A DNA stretch of 44,019 bases, from assembly GCF_000285555.1 (NCBI RefSeq), contig NZ_HE611000.1, forward strand, positions 194,875 to 238,893, in the 5' to 3' direction. Below the pieces are notes generated by a model, which was given only the letters and a program-made list of their open reading frames with translations, was not told the origin of the DNA and did no database searches. The DNA comes from Kurthia massiliensis (lineage in GTDB: Bacteria; Bacillota; Bacilli; Bacillales_A; Planococcaceae). Of this stretch, positions 1 through 8,530 are shown piece after piece. Numbering within the stretch: position 1 is the stretch's first letter; each line of letters begins with the position of its first letter. Position numbers and translations under genes: made by a program.

Positions 1-132
1 ATTGACGAAGACATGGAGATTGAGAAAGTGATCGCGGTCATTCTGGATTACACTGATTTTGATGGCAACGTCGTTAAAAATGAACATGCCGATGCGTTTT
101 TAGATGTGATTGAAGGCAAAAAAATGAAATGA
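1..132 (+). CDS. C-terminal end of an unknown protein (partial)
   Basis: An open frame enters from the left edge and runs 43 codons to a TGA at 130-132. It is acidic in the middle and ends in a basic GKKMK tail. A hairpin terminator follows about 44 bases later, as expected for the end of a real gene. Too little is present to name a family, and the start lies outside the window. Confidence 0.6.
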   Translation: MDEDMEIEKVIAVILDYTDFDGNVVKNEHADAFLDVIEGKKMK

Positions 133-175
133 GCATGGAACGGTTAAAATAACTTATGATATAATCAGCAATAGA

Positions 176-203
176 AAAAGACGGCGTTCGCGCACCGTCT
201 TTT
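176..203 (+). terminator. Rho-independent terminator of the leftmost gene
   Basis: Perfect 9-bp stem AAAAGACGG / CCGTCTTTT with a short CG-rich apex, followed by a T-rich tract. It lies just downstream of the partial plus-strand gene. Confidence 0.8.
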
Positions 204-266
204 CTGCCCTGTGACTCACAGAATATATTTAAGCTGTTCGCGCAGCTCTAAATAATTGGGTAGGCT

Positions 267-1295
267 CTAGTCTTTTTGGCTGGAGTCTTTTTTTGCATAC
301 TCATTGTATTCATTCGTGTAAAAGTCAGTCGCTTTCACCTGTCCTTCTTTCAACTCGCCATTTTTTTCAAGCCAGTCGATCCAAATATCAAACTCATTTT
401 CTTTAATGACGCCACCTTCTTCGGCAATACCTGTACTTTTAAAGTATTTCAGTTTATCTGTCGATTCACCTTCACGTGCACCAACGATTTCTGTATATTT
501 TTCGATTACTTCTTCTTTCGGTGAGTTGCGTGCCCATTCGATCGCTTTGGCAACACCGTTCACAAATGTTTTTACCGTATCTGGATTTTCTTTAATGTAA
601 TCTTCTGTGAAGAAGTAAGAGCCCGCTGTGAATTCTGTGCCGAACACATCAACATCACTAAATACTTCTTGAATACCGCCTCTTTCTAGTGCTAAGTCAC
701 GTCCAATACCATTTAAAACAACCGCTTCTAATTGTTCATTTCGTAAAGACTGTTCTGCATTTGAGGCTGGTACGACTACAAGCTGTACTTGCTCAATTTC
801 TTTATCTGTTAAGCCTTCTTGTCGTAAATAATCTCTAATAAAAAATTCCGCATGTGCACCGAGCGTATTCACGCCAATTTTTTTACCAATAAAATCTTTC
901 GCGCTTTTAATCGTCGTTTTGTCTAATGTATACACACCATAGTATGTATTCTTATCACTTCCATATGAACCGACGACTGACTCAATAGGTGCTCCTTTAG
1001 AAGCGGCTTTGACAATCGCACCATTAAAGGCTGTACCGAAATCGGTTTCACCGACACTTGTAATTTGAATAGATTCTGGTCCCCCTGTTAAAGCACCAAT
1101 GTTGTCGAGTTTTAAGTCGTCTAAGTATCCTAATACTTCTGCTAACTCTGGAAATGTCACTGTATTCGGCGAACCTTGATATTGTAGTACTTTATCTTGC
1201 TCATTTGCGGCAGCTTGTTCATCGCTAGAACTGCATCCTGCGAGTCCGCCGACTGTTAATGCTGAAAATAATACGAATGAGGCAAATTTTTTCAT
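267..1295 (-). CDS. SsuA/TauA-like ABC transporter substrate-binding lipoprotein
   Basis: Likely captures an organosulfur or small nitrogenous compound at the outer membrane face. The protein opens with a lipoprotein signal (basic start, hydrophobic stretch, lipobox LAGC followed by serines) and continues as a periplasmic-binding fold of the NitT/TauT/SsuA class, with the usual segments around KDFIGKKIGV and the hinge VVVPASNAEQ. Two ATG codons lie six bases apart; the second (at 1295) is chosen because AGGAGG is 7 bases before it, while the first is only 1 base away. The gene follows the LLM monooxygenase by 11 bases and is surely co-transcribed. No permease or ATPase gene accompanies it here, so it must borrow one from elsewhere or the operon has lost them. 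The exact ligand cannot be read from the sequence. Confidence 0.85.
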   Translation of the reverse strand: MKKFASFVLFSALTVGGLAGCSSSDEQAAANEQDKVLQYQGSPNTVTFPELAEVLGYLDDLKLDNIGALTGGPESIQITSVGETDFGTAFNGAIVKAASKGAPIESVVGSYGSDKNTYYGVYTLDKTTIKSAKDFIGKKIGVNTLGAHAEFFIRDYLRQEGLTDKEIEQVQLVVVPASNAEQSLRNEQLEAVVLNGIGRDLALERGGIQEVFSDVDVFGTEFTAGSYFFTEDYIKENPDTVKTFVNGVAKAIEWARNSPKEEVIEKYTEIVGAREGESTDKLKYFKSTGIAEEGGVIKENEFDIWIDWLEKNGELKEGQVKATDFYTNEYNEYAKKDSSQKD

Positions 1296-1306
1296 ATACA
1301 TTCCTC

Positions 1307-2647
1307 CTATACTTGTTCAACTTGTTTGTGTAATGCAACCGGTACTTTTAATCCTAAATTTTCACGTAATGTTGTGCCTTCATATTCTGTACGGAATAAA
1401 CCGCGGCGTTGTAATTCAGGAATGACAAGATTAACGATATCATCGACGCTGTCTGGGAATAATGGTGGTTGAATGTTGAAGCCATCTGCAGCATCGTTTA
1501 AGAACCATTCTTCTAATTGATCGGCAATTTGCGCTGGTGTACCGACGATTTCACGGTGACCACGTGCGCCTGCAATGTTTTCATAAAGCTCACGTAACGT
1601 TTTTAATTGTTTACGCTCTGCTAAGTCTAAAATTAGTTTCGCACGAATTTGTGGGTTCGTTGTATCTTCTGGATCTAGTAAAATTAATGAATCAATAGGT
1701 GCTTCTACGTCATAACCTGTTACATCAATCCCTAATGCGTTTGATAAATATTTCAAGCCCGTTTCCGGTAAAATATAACCGTTTAACGCGTCACGTTTCG
1801 CCAACGCTTCTTCTTCTGTTTTTGCCACTGTAATAAATGTCCCTGGCATAATTTTTAAATCTTCTGGCTGACGACCATATTTTGCGAGACGTCCTTTTAC
1901 ATCTTTATAAAACTTTTGTGCATCTTCTAAATTCGTCCACGCTGTAAAGATAACTTCTGCCGTTTTCGCTGCTAGCTCTTTTCCTGCCTCTGATGAACCT
2001 GCTTGTACAATGACTGGATGGCCTTGTGGAGAAGCGGGCGCATCTAACGTCCCTTTCACATTGAACCATTTTCCTTCATGGTCGACTGTATGAATTTTAT
2101 CAAGATCTAAATATTGACCACTTTCTTGATCATGAATCAATGCCTCTTTTTCAACTGACTGCCATAATTGTTTCACGACATCTACAAATTCTTCTGCGCG
2201 CTCATAGCGATCTGCGTGTGCTAAATGATTTGGTTTACCAAATAATAGTGATTCGCGTGGATTTGCTGATGTCACCACATTCCAACCTGCACGCCCTTTT
2301 GATAAATGATCAATACCGATAAATTTACGTGCAATGTGGAAAGGCTCGTTATAAGTCGTTGTCGCTGTTGCGATTAAACCGATATTTTTTGTAACTGCAG
2401 AAACCGCAGCATTAATAATAAGTGGATCAATTTTCAACTGTCCCGCTGCTTTCGCATTTGGTTCTGTATTGAAGCCATCTGCGAAGAAAATCGTATCGAA
2501 TTTAGCCGCTTCCGCTTTTTTCGCGATGTCTGTAATAAAATCTACATCGAAAATGCGCTCATTTTGTGCTGCAGGGTGGCGCCAGCTCGCTACGTGTTGT
2601 CCTGGTAACATAATAAATAATCCTAATTTCATTTGTTTTTTTGTCAT
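1307..2647 (-). CDS. LLM-class flavin-dependent monooxygenase (NtaA/SnaA/DmoA/SoxA type)
   Basis: A 446-residue luciferase-like TIM-barrel enzyme that would use reduced FMN and oxygen to attack a C-S or C-N bond. The N-terminus (KLGLFIMLPGQHVASWRHP), the stretch around residues 100-145 (TTTYNEPFHIARKF, then GRAGWNVVTSANP) and the tail (QPPLFPDSVDDIVNLV) are typical of the nitrilotriacetate / dimethylsulfide / dibenzothiophene-sulfone monooxygenase family. Length is normal. The start has GGAG 9 bases upstream. It is the first gene of a two-gene operon with an SsuA-like binding protein, which suggests sulfur scavenging. Substrate is not resolvable; these families are broadly over-annotated. A promoter and a 180-nt leader with a strong hairpin precede it. 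Confidence 0.88.
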   Translation of the reverse strand: MTKKQMKLGLFIMLPGQHVASWRHPAAQNERIFDVDFITDIAKKAEAAKFDTIFFADGFNTEPNAKAAGQLKIDPLIINAAVSAVTKNIGLIATATTTYNEPFHIARKFIGIDHLSKGRAGWNVVTSANPRESLLFGKPNHLAHADRYERAEEFVDVVKQLWQSVEKEALIHDQESGQYLDLDKIHTVDHEGKWFNVKGTLDAPASPQGHPVIVQAGSSEAGKELAAKTAEVIFTAWTNLEDAQKFYKDVKGRLAKYGRQPEDLKIMPGTFITVAKTEEEALAKRDALNGYILPETGLKYLSNALGIDVTGYDVEAPIDSLILLDPEDTTNPQIRAKLILDLAERKQLKTLRELYENIAGARGHREIVGTPAQIADQLEEWFLNDAADGFNIQPPLFPDSVDDIVNLVIPELQRRGLFRTEYEGTTLRENLGLKVPVALHKQVEQV

Positions 2648-2736
2648 TTTCCTTCACTCCTATTTTTCATACTCGTTTAGTTGGTATTAAAGATAAAAAA
2701 ATAAATCCCCCTTTGATGCCTTCTGCTCGGTAAAAC

Positions 2737-2781
2737 AAATAGAGGCATTTATTTATACGGGATAAATAAATGCCTCTATTT
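2737..2781 (-). promoter_or_regulatory. Perfect 20-bp inverted repeat in the mRNA leader of the monooxygenase operon: candidate attenuator
   Basis: The arms at 2737-2756 and 2762-2781 are perfect complements around a 5-base loop. Read on the minus strand the stem is followed by UUUGUUUU. It lies downstream of the predicted promoter and upstream of the start codon, so it would end transcripts inside the leader unless disrupted. A short segment AGGCAT further along the leader (plus 2716-2721) can pair with ATGCCT of the 3' arm, giving a possible alternative fold. I see no S-box or T-box consensus. Confidence 0.6.
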
Positions 2782-2844
2782 TGTATAGTGAGCATATCAA
2801 TTATTTTCGGCTAGTTATGTGAAAAGATAAACTAGTTAAAAATT

Positions 2845-2873
2845 ATAATAAAGGGATTTTTTTACAAAGTCAA
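2845..2873 (-). promoter_or_regulatory. Sigma-A promoter of the LLM monooxygenase operon
   Basis: On the minus strand, -35 TTGACT at 2868-2873, a 17-base spacer, and -10 TATTAT at 2845-2850. Both elements are 5/6 to consensus with ideal spacing. Confidence 0.7.
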
Positions 2874-2923
2874 CTATTTTTATAGGAATTATTGTCATTA
2901 AATATGGATTGTTGCTTTCATAT

Positions 2924-2963
2924 AAAAAGACGTCCCACAATCTTCATTGTAGTGCGTCTTTTT
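2924..2963 (-). terminator. Terminator of the diguanylate cyclase operon
   Basis: Stem AAAAAGACG / CGTCTTTTT with an extended inner stem (CCACAAT / ATTGTAGTG, imperfect). It overlaps the stop codon of the downstream cyclase and ends in a T-run on the minus strand. Confidence 0.75.
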
Positions 2964-4401
2964 TGAATGACTCTGTATTTAATACCGTTTCTTCCCAATG
3001 CTCTATGTTTAATGTGCCACGTCGATGATTTTTCGCTTCATATAACCGATCATCTGCGCGTTTTAACCAATCGGCAAATGTTTTCGTCGTTTGACGACTA
3101 TAGACCGCACCAATCGTCGCAGACAACGGCAATATTAACGTTTGTGTCTGATAACTTTGAGATGAAAGTTGTTGATGGAAATGTTGTAACACTTCTTCCG
3201 CTTCTTGTGGCTTTGTCGTTTCAAAATAAAAACAAAACTCATCGCCACCGTATCGACCAAATACTTGCGTATTGCCTTTAATCGCTTCATGTTGGTAACT
3301 GTTCGCACATTGACTAACCATTTTCAACATCTCATCACCGACAATATGGCCATGTGTATCATTAATTTGTTTAAAATAATCGATATCTACGATAGCTAAC
3401 ACTTTGTACACATCTGCTTGCAAACTTAACAGTGGTGATACAAATTTTTCGAAACTCGCGCGTGTATACGCTTGCGTCAACACATCTTTTTTCAAATCAT
3501 CGAGTAATTCGGCTTCTTGTGCCATCTGATAAAGTTGCGTGCAGTATTGCTGAATACGCTGACTCTTCAACTTATCTGCATACGTAATCGCGCGTTCTAG
3601 CACAGAGGCAACCATTTCTGGATTACCAAGTGCTTCATAAACAGCGACGACTTTATCAAAATAATTCAGCATTAGATGATATTCAATCGACTCTAAATCG
3701 AGCGATAAAAATCGTTCTGCATATCGTTTTGCATTCTCTAGGTTTCCTACTAACAAATAATAACGAATCGAACGTACTAAATAAATCAATTGTGTAAATA
3801 CGACCTCTTTTGATGGTAGGCGCTCAAATTTATTTAAATAATACGCCGCACTAATCGTATTTTTTTCTTTCAAATAGACGTGACAAATATTTAAAATCGA
3901 CAACACATAACTAACATCGCGTTTGATTGGATGTTGCTCATAATATTTCATACACGCTTTGTAGTAATATTTTGCTTCGTCATATTGTTCAATGCGCTCA
4001 TATTCATAGCCTAAGTTGTTATAAATATCAATCGTCAAATCATGAAGTTTTAGCATTTCTGCTTCTTTTAATAGCTCTTTTAATATATCTGTATGGTCAT
4101 AGTAAAAGCCTAATGAATCGAGTAATAAACAAGATGCATAACGCATTTTAATACGCATAATTTTACTCGCATATTGCTCAATAAATAATCGCTGTTCTAA
4201 ATAAATTTCCAACGCACGCAACGTTTGACCATTCCAAAAATAGTGAGACATTTTCAAATAATAGACGTCACATATGTCTTGATATTGCTCAAACTGTTCT
4301 AAACGTCTTTGCAAATCCTCTAAATAATCTTGCACGTCTGATAGTGGTTGATGTTTAATATGTTGTTCATATTCTTCTATCGCTTTTTTAAAGTTAATCA
4401 T
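2944..4401 (-). CDS. TPR-like repeat protein with C-terminal GGDEF diguanylate cyclase domain (second of a pair)
   Basis: Would make cyclic di-GMP from two GTP. Residues 1-300 are helical, Tyr/Leu-rich, TPR-like repeats with no signal peptide or membrane segment, so it is a cytosolic protein sensing a protein or small ligand. The cyclase domain spans about 305-470: DIDYFKQINDTHGH (metal and nucleotide site) and an intact RYGGDEF with GGDEF at 385-389. The inhibitory I-site RxxD, expected at about 376-379, reads GNTQ, so classical product inhibition is unlikely. The start codon overlaps the stop of the upstream paralogue in an ATGA, giving translational coupling. The terminator sits on its stop codon. 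Confidence 0.9.
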   Translation of the reverse strand: MINFKKAIEEYEQHIKHQPLSDVQDYLEDLQRRLEQFEQYQDICDVYYLKMSHYFWNGQTLRALEIYLEQRLFIEQYASKIMRIKMRYASCLLLDSLGFYYDHTDILKELLKEAEMLKLHDLTIDIYNNLGYEYERIEQYDEAKYYYKACMKYYEQHPIKRDVSYVLSILNICHVYLKEKNTISAAYYLNKFERLPSKEVVFTQLIYLVRSIRYYLLVGNLENAKRYAERFLSLDLESIEYHLMLNYFDKVVAVYEALGNPEMVASVLERAITYADKLKSQRIQQYCTQLYQMAQEAELLDDLKKDVLTQAYTRASFEKFVSPLLSLQADVYKVLAIVDIDYFKQINDTHGHIVGDEMLKMVSQCANSYQHEAIKGNTQVFGRYGGDEFCFYFETTKPQEAEEVLQHFHQQLSSQSYQTQTLILPLSATIGAVYSRQTTKTFADWLKRADDRLYEAKNHRRGTLNIEHWEETVLNTESFKKDALQ

Positions 4402-5741
4402 TCTAGCACCTCACTCTGCAGCACAAATTGATTTCGGCCATTCTTTTTCGCTTCATAAAGTGCTTTGTCTGCGTGCTGAATAGTATCTTCTAACGTATGT
4501 TTTTCAGTCATGTAACACATGCCCATGCTAATCGTTGGGACAATCGTTTGATGATGTGCTAACACATGTACATGTTGTACAGCATCAATGATTTTTTTTG
4601 CAAGCGCTTTTAATTGTGATGGTGATAAAGATACGATGCCAAAAAATTCATCGCCGCCTAAACGTACGAAATGAGTGCCTTCTGTTGGCAATACTGCTCG
4701 AATGGCTTGTGCAATTTGTTTCAATACTTGATCACCGATAAGATGTCCAGCCGTATCATTAATTGTTTTAAAATGATCGACATCTAATAAAAAGGCGCTA
4801 AACGGGACGTGAAGTTGTGGATAAATGTCTTCTAAATAACGACGATTCGGGACAGATGTAAGTGGATCATGCCAAGCAATTTCTTTTAAACCTGTGTCAT
4901 CGAAATAACGCTCTAACAATTGTAAACGCTCACGATTATCCGTTTTCAGTACACGCTTTTTCATTTCTAAACTCGCTTTCAAGTCTTCAATGTACTGTGC
5001 AGTATCGTAACATCGTTTCGAAATACAACAAATATCTTCATATAACAGTTCACACCATTTACTATGATGGGCAATTTCTGAAAGTCTTGATTTTAAATAC
5101 GTGTAGGCTTCATTATCTTTCCCTCTTGCGCATAAATATTGCGCTTCAATTTGCCAAAATGTAATCGTATCTTGATTAATTGGACGTTCTTTAAAATATT
5201 GTGCGCCCCACTCTAATTGAGACTCTGTCGTTGAAAGATGATGCTGTTTTAACAATAACTTCATGTACTGCAACTGCGCTTTCGGCGTTTGATGCATTGC
5301 AACACTTTTATGCGCATAGCTTACACTCTTTTCAACGTCAAGAGATTCATAATAAACACTTAAATGATAATAAATATAAGGCAGTGGCTCGATAATATGA
5401 TATTGCTCTGCTAGTTTCTTTGCTTTTTGTAAATAGCGTAGTGTCGTTTCCGCATTCGCTAATCCTTCATAGGTGGCTGCTAGCAAATAGTAATATTCGA
5501 TACGCTGATGTACCGAGCCGTTATTGACGATAAATATGCTATAGTCTGTTAGCAATTTCGTCGCAGCGACTTTATTATTCATCGTCAAATAAACATCAAC
5601 AGCTTGTAACACCGTATCAATTAATAACATCCAGCATTCTTCATTTTTCAATTGGGATAATACACGCGGCATTTCTTTAAAATAACGTGTGTAATCTTCC
5701 ATTTCTTTATACGATTGTAATGCTTGAACGGCCTGTTTCAT
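4398..5741 (-). CDS. TPR-like repeat protein with C-terminal GGDEF diguanylate cyclase domain (first of a pair)
   Basis: A paralogue of the next gene with the same plan: about 280 residues of helical TPR-like repeats, then a GGDEF domain beginning near WHDPLTSVPNRRYL. It shows LLDVDHFKTINDTAGH and an intact RLGGDEFFG. The I-site position reads TEGT rather than RxxD. No transmembrane segment. The frame is open six codons further upstream, but the internal ATG at 5741 is preferred because AGGA lies 9 bases before it while the upstream ATG has no ribosome site. A well-formed promoter lies about 60 bases upstream. Two differently sensing cytosolic cyclases made as one unit suggest a shared cue or heterodimer. 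Confidence 0.9.
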   Translation of the reverse strand: MKQAVQALQSYKEMEDYTRYFKEMPRVLSQLKNEECWMLLIDTVLQAVDVYLTMNNKVAATKLLTDYSIFIVNNGSVHQRIEYYYLLAATYEGLANAETTLRYLQKAKKLAEQYHIIEPLPYIYYHLSVYYESLDVEKSVSYAHKSVAMHQTPKAQLQYMKLLLKQHHLSTTESQLEWGAQYFKERPINQDTITFWQIEAQYLCARGKDNEAYTYLKSRLSEIAHHSKWCELLYEDICCISKRCYDTAQYIEDLKASLEMKKRVLKTDNRERLQLLERYFDDTGLKEIAWHDPLTSVPNRRYLEDIYPQLHVPFSAFLLDVDHFKTINDTAGHLIGDQVLKQIAQAIRAVLPTEGTHFVRLGGDEFFGIVSLSPSQLKALAKKIIDAVQHVHVLAHHQTIVPTISMGMCYMTEKHTLEDTIQHADKALYEAKKNGRNQFVLQSEVLE

Positions 5742-5802
5742 GGACTCACATCCTACCATTTAGTGTTATTTATACTTTTTTTACCTTTTATGTATATAAA
5801 TT

Positions 5803-5831
5803 AATATAGATATATTTTCGTTACATTTCAA
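5803..5831 (-). promoter_or_regulatory. Sigma-A promoter of the tandem GGDEF genes
   Basis: Minus strand -35 TTGAAA (5826-5831), 17-base spacer, -10 TATATT (5803-5808). Both are 5/6 to consensus. Confidence 0.65.
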
Positions 5832-5901
5832 GTAAAAATAGTAATTTAGCGCTTTTACAATGTTTAAAAACAGTGACTTATCACATTATACTTTTTCCCG
5901 T

Positions 5902-7356
5902 TCAGTGCAATAGTATGCATGTATCAGTGTAAATTGCAAAAATGATATTATTTTCGATCTCTTTATACGGCATTTCGAGCATATCGAGTGAAGAAATGAG
6001 TCCTTTATCTACTGTTAAATACATCGGTTCAGCCGTTGTAATCGTTTTTTTATTCGACGTTATCGTTACTTGTAATGCTTGGTGACATAAAATATCGACG
6101 GCTAGTTGTTTATGTGGTTCTTCAATTAATAGTGACACACGTTCACCTTTGAATAAAATCGGTTGTGCTTTTCCTTTGTATGTGCCGAACCAACTCGTAC
6201 CAAATCCTGTTAGTTGTACTTCATGCGCAGCAACTTCGCGTTGTGTCGTTTGTTGTTCTGTTGTGAAAGTGAGTGGTGCGCCGTCCTCAAAGTTTACAGT
6301 AAATGTGTGTAACGTCTTTTTAATCGAAGCAACAGGGCGTTGTTCGACGCATACTGCTTCACCATTTTTCGTCCATTTATATAAAAAGCGCTCATCGTCG
6401 AAATGGCTAAAGTAAATATCACCGTCAAAAGCGGTGCAACATTGTACGCGTGCAGGAAGTAATGTTGTCGTTTTACGCGTATGCATATCCATTTTCATAA
6501 GATGCGCCTGTTTCGGATGTGGGAAGTAAATCGCATCCGCGTCGTATGTCACATCATATACGTTCGATAAACCTTTATACGTCTCACTTAAACATTGTGG
6601 ATAATGGTCATGATTCCAATGATGATCGCGCTCCATAAAACGGTCGGAACGTAAAAAATAGCGATAACGAATGTCATGACTTTTCATTTTGGAGCCTAAA
6701 TCGTTCCACGTCGCATCGATATGATACCAATGCCCTTCAAGTTGTACCATATTCCACGCATGTCCTAAATTGCTCTCACCGTCCGCTTTACCGACGACAT
6801 AATGACATGGGATGTTTAATTCGTCCATCATTTTCGCAAACAATAACGCATACGCCATACAAACACCTTGCTTTTCGTGCATAAACGTATAGACCGTAAA
6901 CGGTGAACCGGTCGTATTCATTTCGTATTGATGATTGCGAACGATGTAGTCATGGACGGCTATCACTTTTTGTAAATCACTCATATGTGGTGCAATAATC
7001 TCCGCTAAAACGCGTTGAATTTCTGAAGTCACCCATGCATGTTCATCGCGTGTCATGCGATAACTCATCGTAAAATCAATTTTAATACGATTTTTCGATA
7101 CACTGACGTAACTGCTTTGTTGACGTCCACAATGCTGTGTATAAAATGGTTCTTGCAAATGTGAAATATCAAATGCATCTTGTAACAATGCACTTAATGG
7201 TTTCGGCAAACGTCCATTAATATACAACAAAAATTTGCGATCACCGCGCTTCATATGTGTCACGAGCGCGGGTAACAATTGTTGCGCCGTAATCGTCGTT
7301 TGTTTCAGACCGCCTGCCGCCTGAAACGCTTGTAATGATTCAAAATAAATTGGCAT
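5902..7356 (-). CDS. Transglutaminase-like cysteine enzyme with a C-terminal beta-rich region
   Basis: The transglutaminase/protease core lies at about 125-225, with the catalytic triad visible: Cys166 in KQGVCMAYALLF, His199 in NLGHAWNMV, Asp214 in WYHIDATWND. The N-terminal 120 residues are not recognised. The region after 260 has repeated short beta motifs (DAIYFPHP, GDIYFSHF) like those in DUF5050-type beta-propeller segments. No signal peptide is visible, so it seems cytosolic, unlike many cell-wall relatives. The start has AGGGG a few bases upstream. It is a single-gene unit after the terminator of the FmdE-like gene. Likely a peptidase or peptide-modifying enzyme; substrate unknown. 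Confidence 0.75.
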   Translation of the reverse strand: MPIYFESLQAFQAAGGLKQTTITAQQLLPALVTHMKRGDRKFLLYINGRLPKPLSALLQDAFDISHLQEPFYTQHCGRQQSSYVSVSKNRIKIDFTMSYRMTRDEHAWVTSEIQRVLAEIIAPHMSDLQKVIAVHDYIVRNHQYEMNTTGSPFTVYTFMHEKQGVCMAYALLFAKMMDELNIPCHYVVGKADGESNLGHAWNMVQLEGHWYHIDATWNDLGSKMKSHDIRYRYFLRSDRFMERDHHWNHDHYPQCLSETYKGLSNVYDVTYDADAIYFPHPKQAHLMKMDMHTRKTTTLLPARVQCCTAFDGDIYFSHFDDERFLYKWTKNGEAVCVEQRPVASIKKTLHTFTVNFEDGAPLTFTTEQQTTQREVAAHEVQLTGFGTSWFGTYKGKAQPILFKGERVSLLIEEPHKQLAVDILCHQALQVTITSNKKTITTAEPMYLTVDKGLISSLDMLEMPYKEIENNIIFAIYTDTCILLH

Positions 7357-7397
7357 AATACCCCTACATTCTCTATAAATTCTTTTCTATTATATAC

Positions 7398-7431
7398 AAA
7401 AAAGACAGAAGCATCGACGCTTCTGTCTTTT
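7398..7431 (-). terminator. Terminator downstream of the FmdE-like gene
   Basis: Perfect 13-bp stem AAAAGACAGAAGC / GCTTCTGTCTTTT with a 6-base loop, ending in a T-run on the minus strand just past the stop codon at 7439. Confidence 0.85.
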
Positions 7432-7438
7432 AATAGAT

Positions 7439-7978
7439 TTATTGGTGAATCGTAGGTACTGGAACGCGCTTCACTGTTAGTAAATCTTCTTGCTTCATTT
7501 CTAATGCTTTGAAGCAAAGTTCTTTTTTCAGTTGTTCATTATGTTCATACTCTTCTGGTGTAAATGATTCTTCACGACCTTTTAATAAATAATCATAAAA
7601 AATAGGTGGTAAGAAATCTTCATTTAATGACACTTGAACAGATTGTTGTTTTTTATTTGTGAAAATATAAACGTAACCTGTCGGACGATGTGGATCGTAT
7701 TGCGCTACAGGATATGTTGGATCTACTGTATATTGACCGCGTGTTTTCGCACGTGTCACAAATTCAATCGCATCGCGGAAGCCAGGGCCACCATGACCTG
7801 AAATAACTTGTAAATCTTCACGTGATAAAATCTCGCCATTTCCTAGTTCTTTCAATGCCACTTCTACAACACGGTAACCGACACCAATCGCCATATAAGC
7901 ACGAATACCGTGCAGTTTGCGAATGTCCTCGAAGTTAATGTCTAATAAATAACCGTGATCATAAATTTGAATACCCAT
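7439..7978 (-). CDS. FmdE-family protein (formylmethanofuran dehydrogenase subunit E-like)
   Basis: A 179-residue protein whose first half resembles FmdE: the HG...GVGYR segment (residues 19-32) where the family usually has HGHxCPG...GYR, followed by VVEVALKELG and SGHGGPGFRDAIEFVTRAKTRGQ, matching the family's DAIQ...G pattern. The usual cysteine of the CPG segment is absent, so metal binding of the classical kind is doubtful. The start is 3 bases after the stop of the membrane-anchored protein remnant, whose end carries its ribosome site (AGAGGA), so the two are coupled. Function unknown; in non-methanogens FmdE proteins are uncharacterised. Family call moderate. Confidence 0.55.
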   Translation of the reverse strand: MGIQIYDHGYLLDINFEDIRKLHGIRAYMAIGVGYRVVEVALKELGNGEILSREDLQVISGHGGPGFRDAIEFVTRAKTRGQYTVDPTYPVAQYDPHRPTGYVYIFTNKKQQSVQVSLNEDFLPPIFYDYLLKGREESFTPEEYEHNEQLKKELCFKALEMKQEDLLTVKRVPVPTIHQ

Positions 7979-7981
7979 AAA

Positions 7982-8530
7982 TTATTGTCCTCTTTTCTTC
8001 GTACGTAGTAGTAATAATGCCGCTATGACGACAATGGCACCGCCACCAATCCACCAACCGATAGATGATGACTGTTCTATTTCGTCAGCATTTTTTTCAT
8101 TTACTACAGGTACGGAAATATGTTCTGTTTGTTTTTCTGTTGTTTTGCAACTTCATCAGCCTCCCCAATAGCTACGTACTGTAGCTTTGCTTCGTCTGAT
8201 ACACTCCCGCCGCCCTTTCGATCCGATACAGTTTGTTTAGTTAATAGTGAAGTCGTCACTGTTTGACCTTCCCATACACGCGGATCGGTTGAATCGTTGT
8301 CGATGTTCGGGTGTTCTGCTAACGTATAATTTTCGCCATCAATTGTTAACACATAGTGTTCATTTTTTTCTGCTACCGCTTCAATTTCACTAGTTGGGCC
8401 TTCCACATAATCAAGTTGCTCAATCAATGTGCCTGCTGAAAGTTTGTCGCTTGCATGTGTAGCGACGAAATCTGCATATTCACTACGGGTCATCGTACTT
8501 GAAGCATCTTCAAGTTTGACCTCATCGGTA
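7982..8530 (-). pseudogene. Membrane-anchored surface protein remnant: 5' part deleted, internal frameshift
   Basis: The C-terminal part of an exported protein. One frame from about 8530 runs through TDEVKLEDASSTMTRSEY and ITIDGENY-like beta segments and stops at 8104. The end of the protein continues in another frame: after the A-rich stretch near 8145-8155 it reads TEHISVPVV, then a transmembrane helix (IGWWIGGGAIVVIAALLLL) and RTKKRGQ, a typical membrane stop, with TAA at 7982-7984. A one- or two-base change in an A-run would restore one frame. No signal peptide or proper start exists; the 5' end runs into a truncated LysR gene. It is followed directly by the FmdE-like gene. The domain is not recognised. 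A sequencing error for the frameshift cannot be excluded. Confidence 0.65.

Noticed and set aside
2648..2860. S-box or T-box riboswitch ahead of the monooxygenase operon
   Set aside because: Neither the S-box core nor the T-box AGGGTGGTACCGCG-like segment is present; only the hairpin stands.
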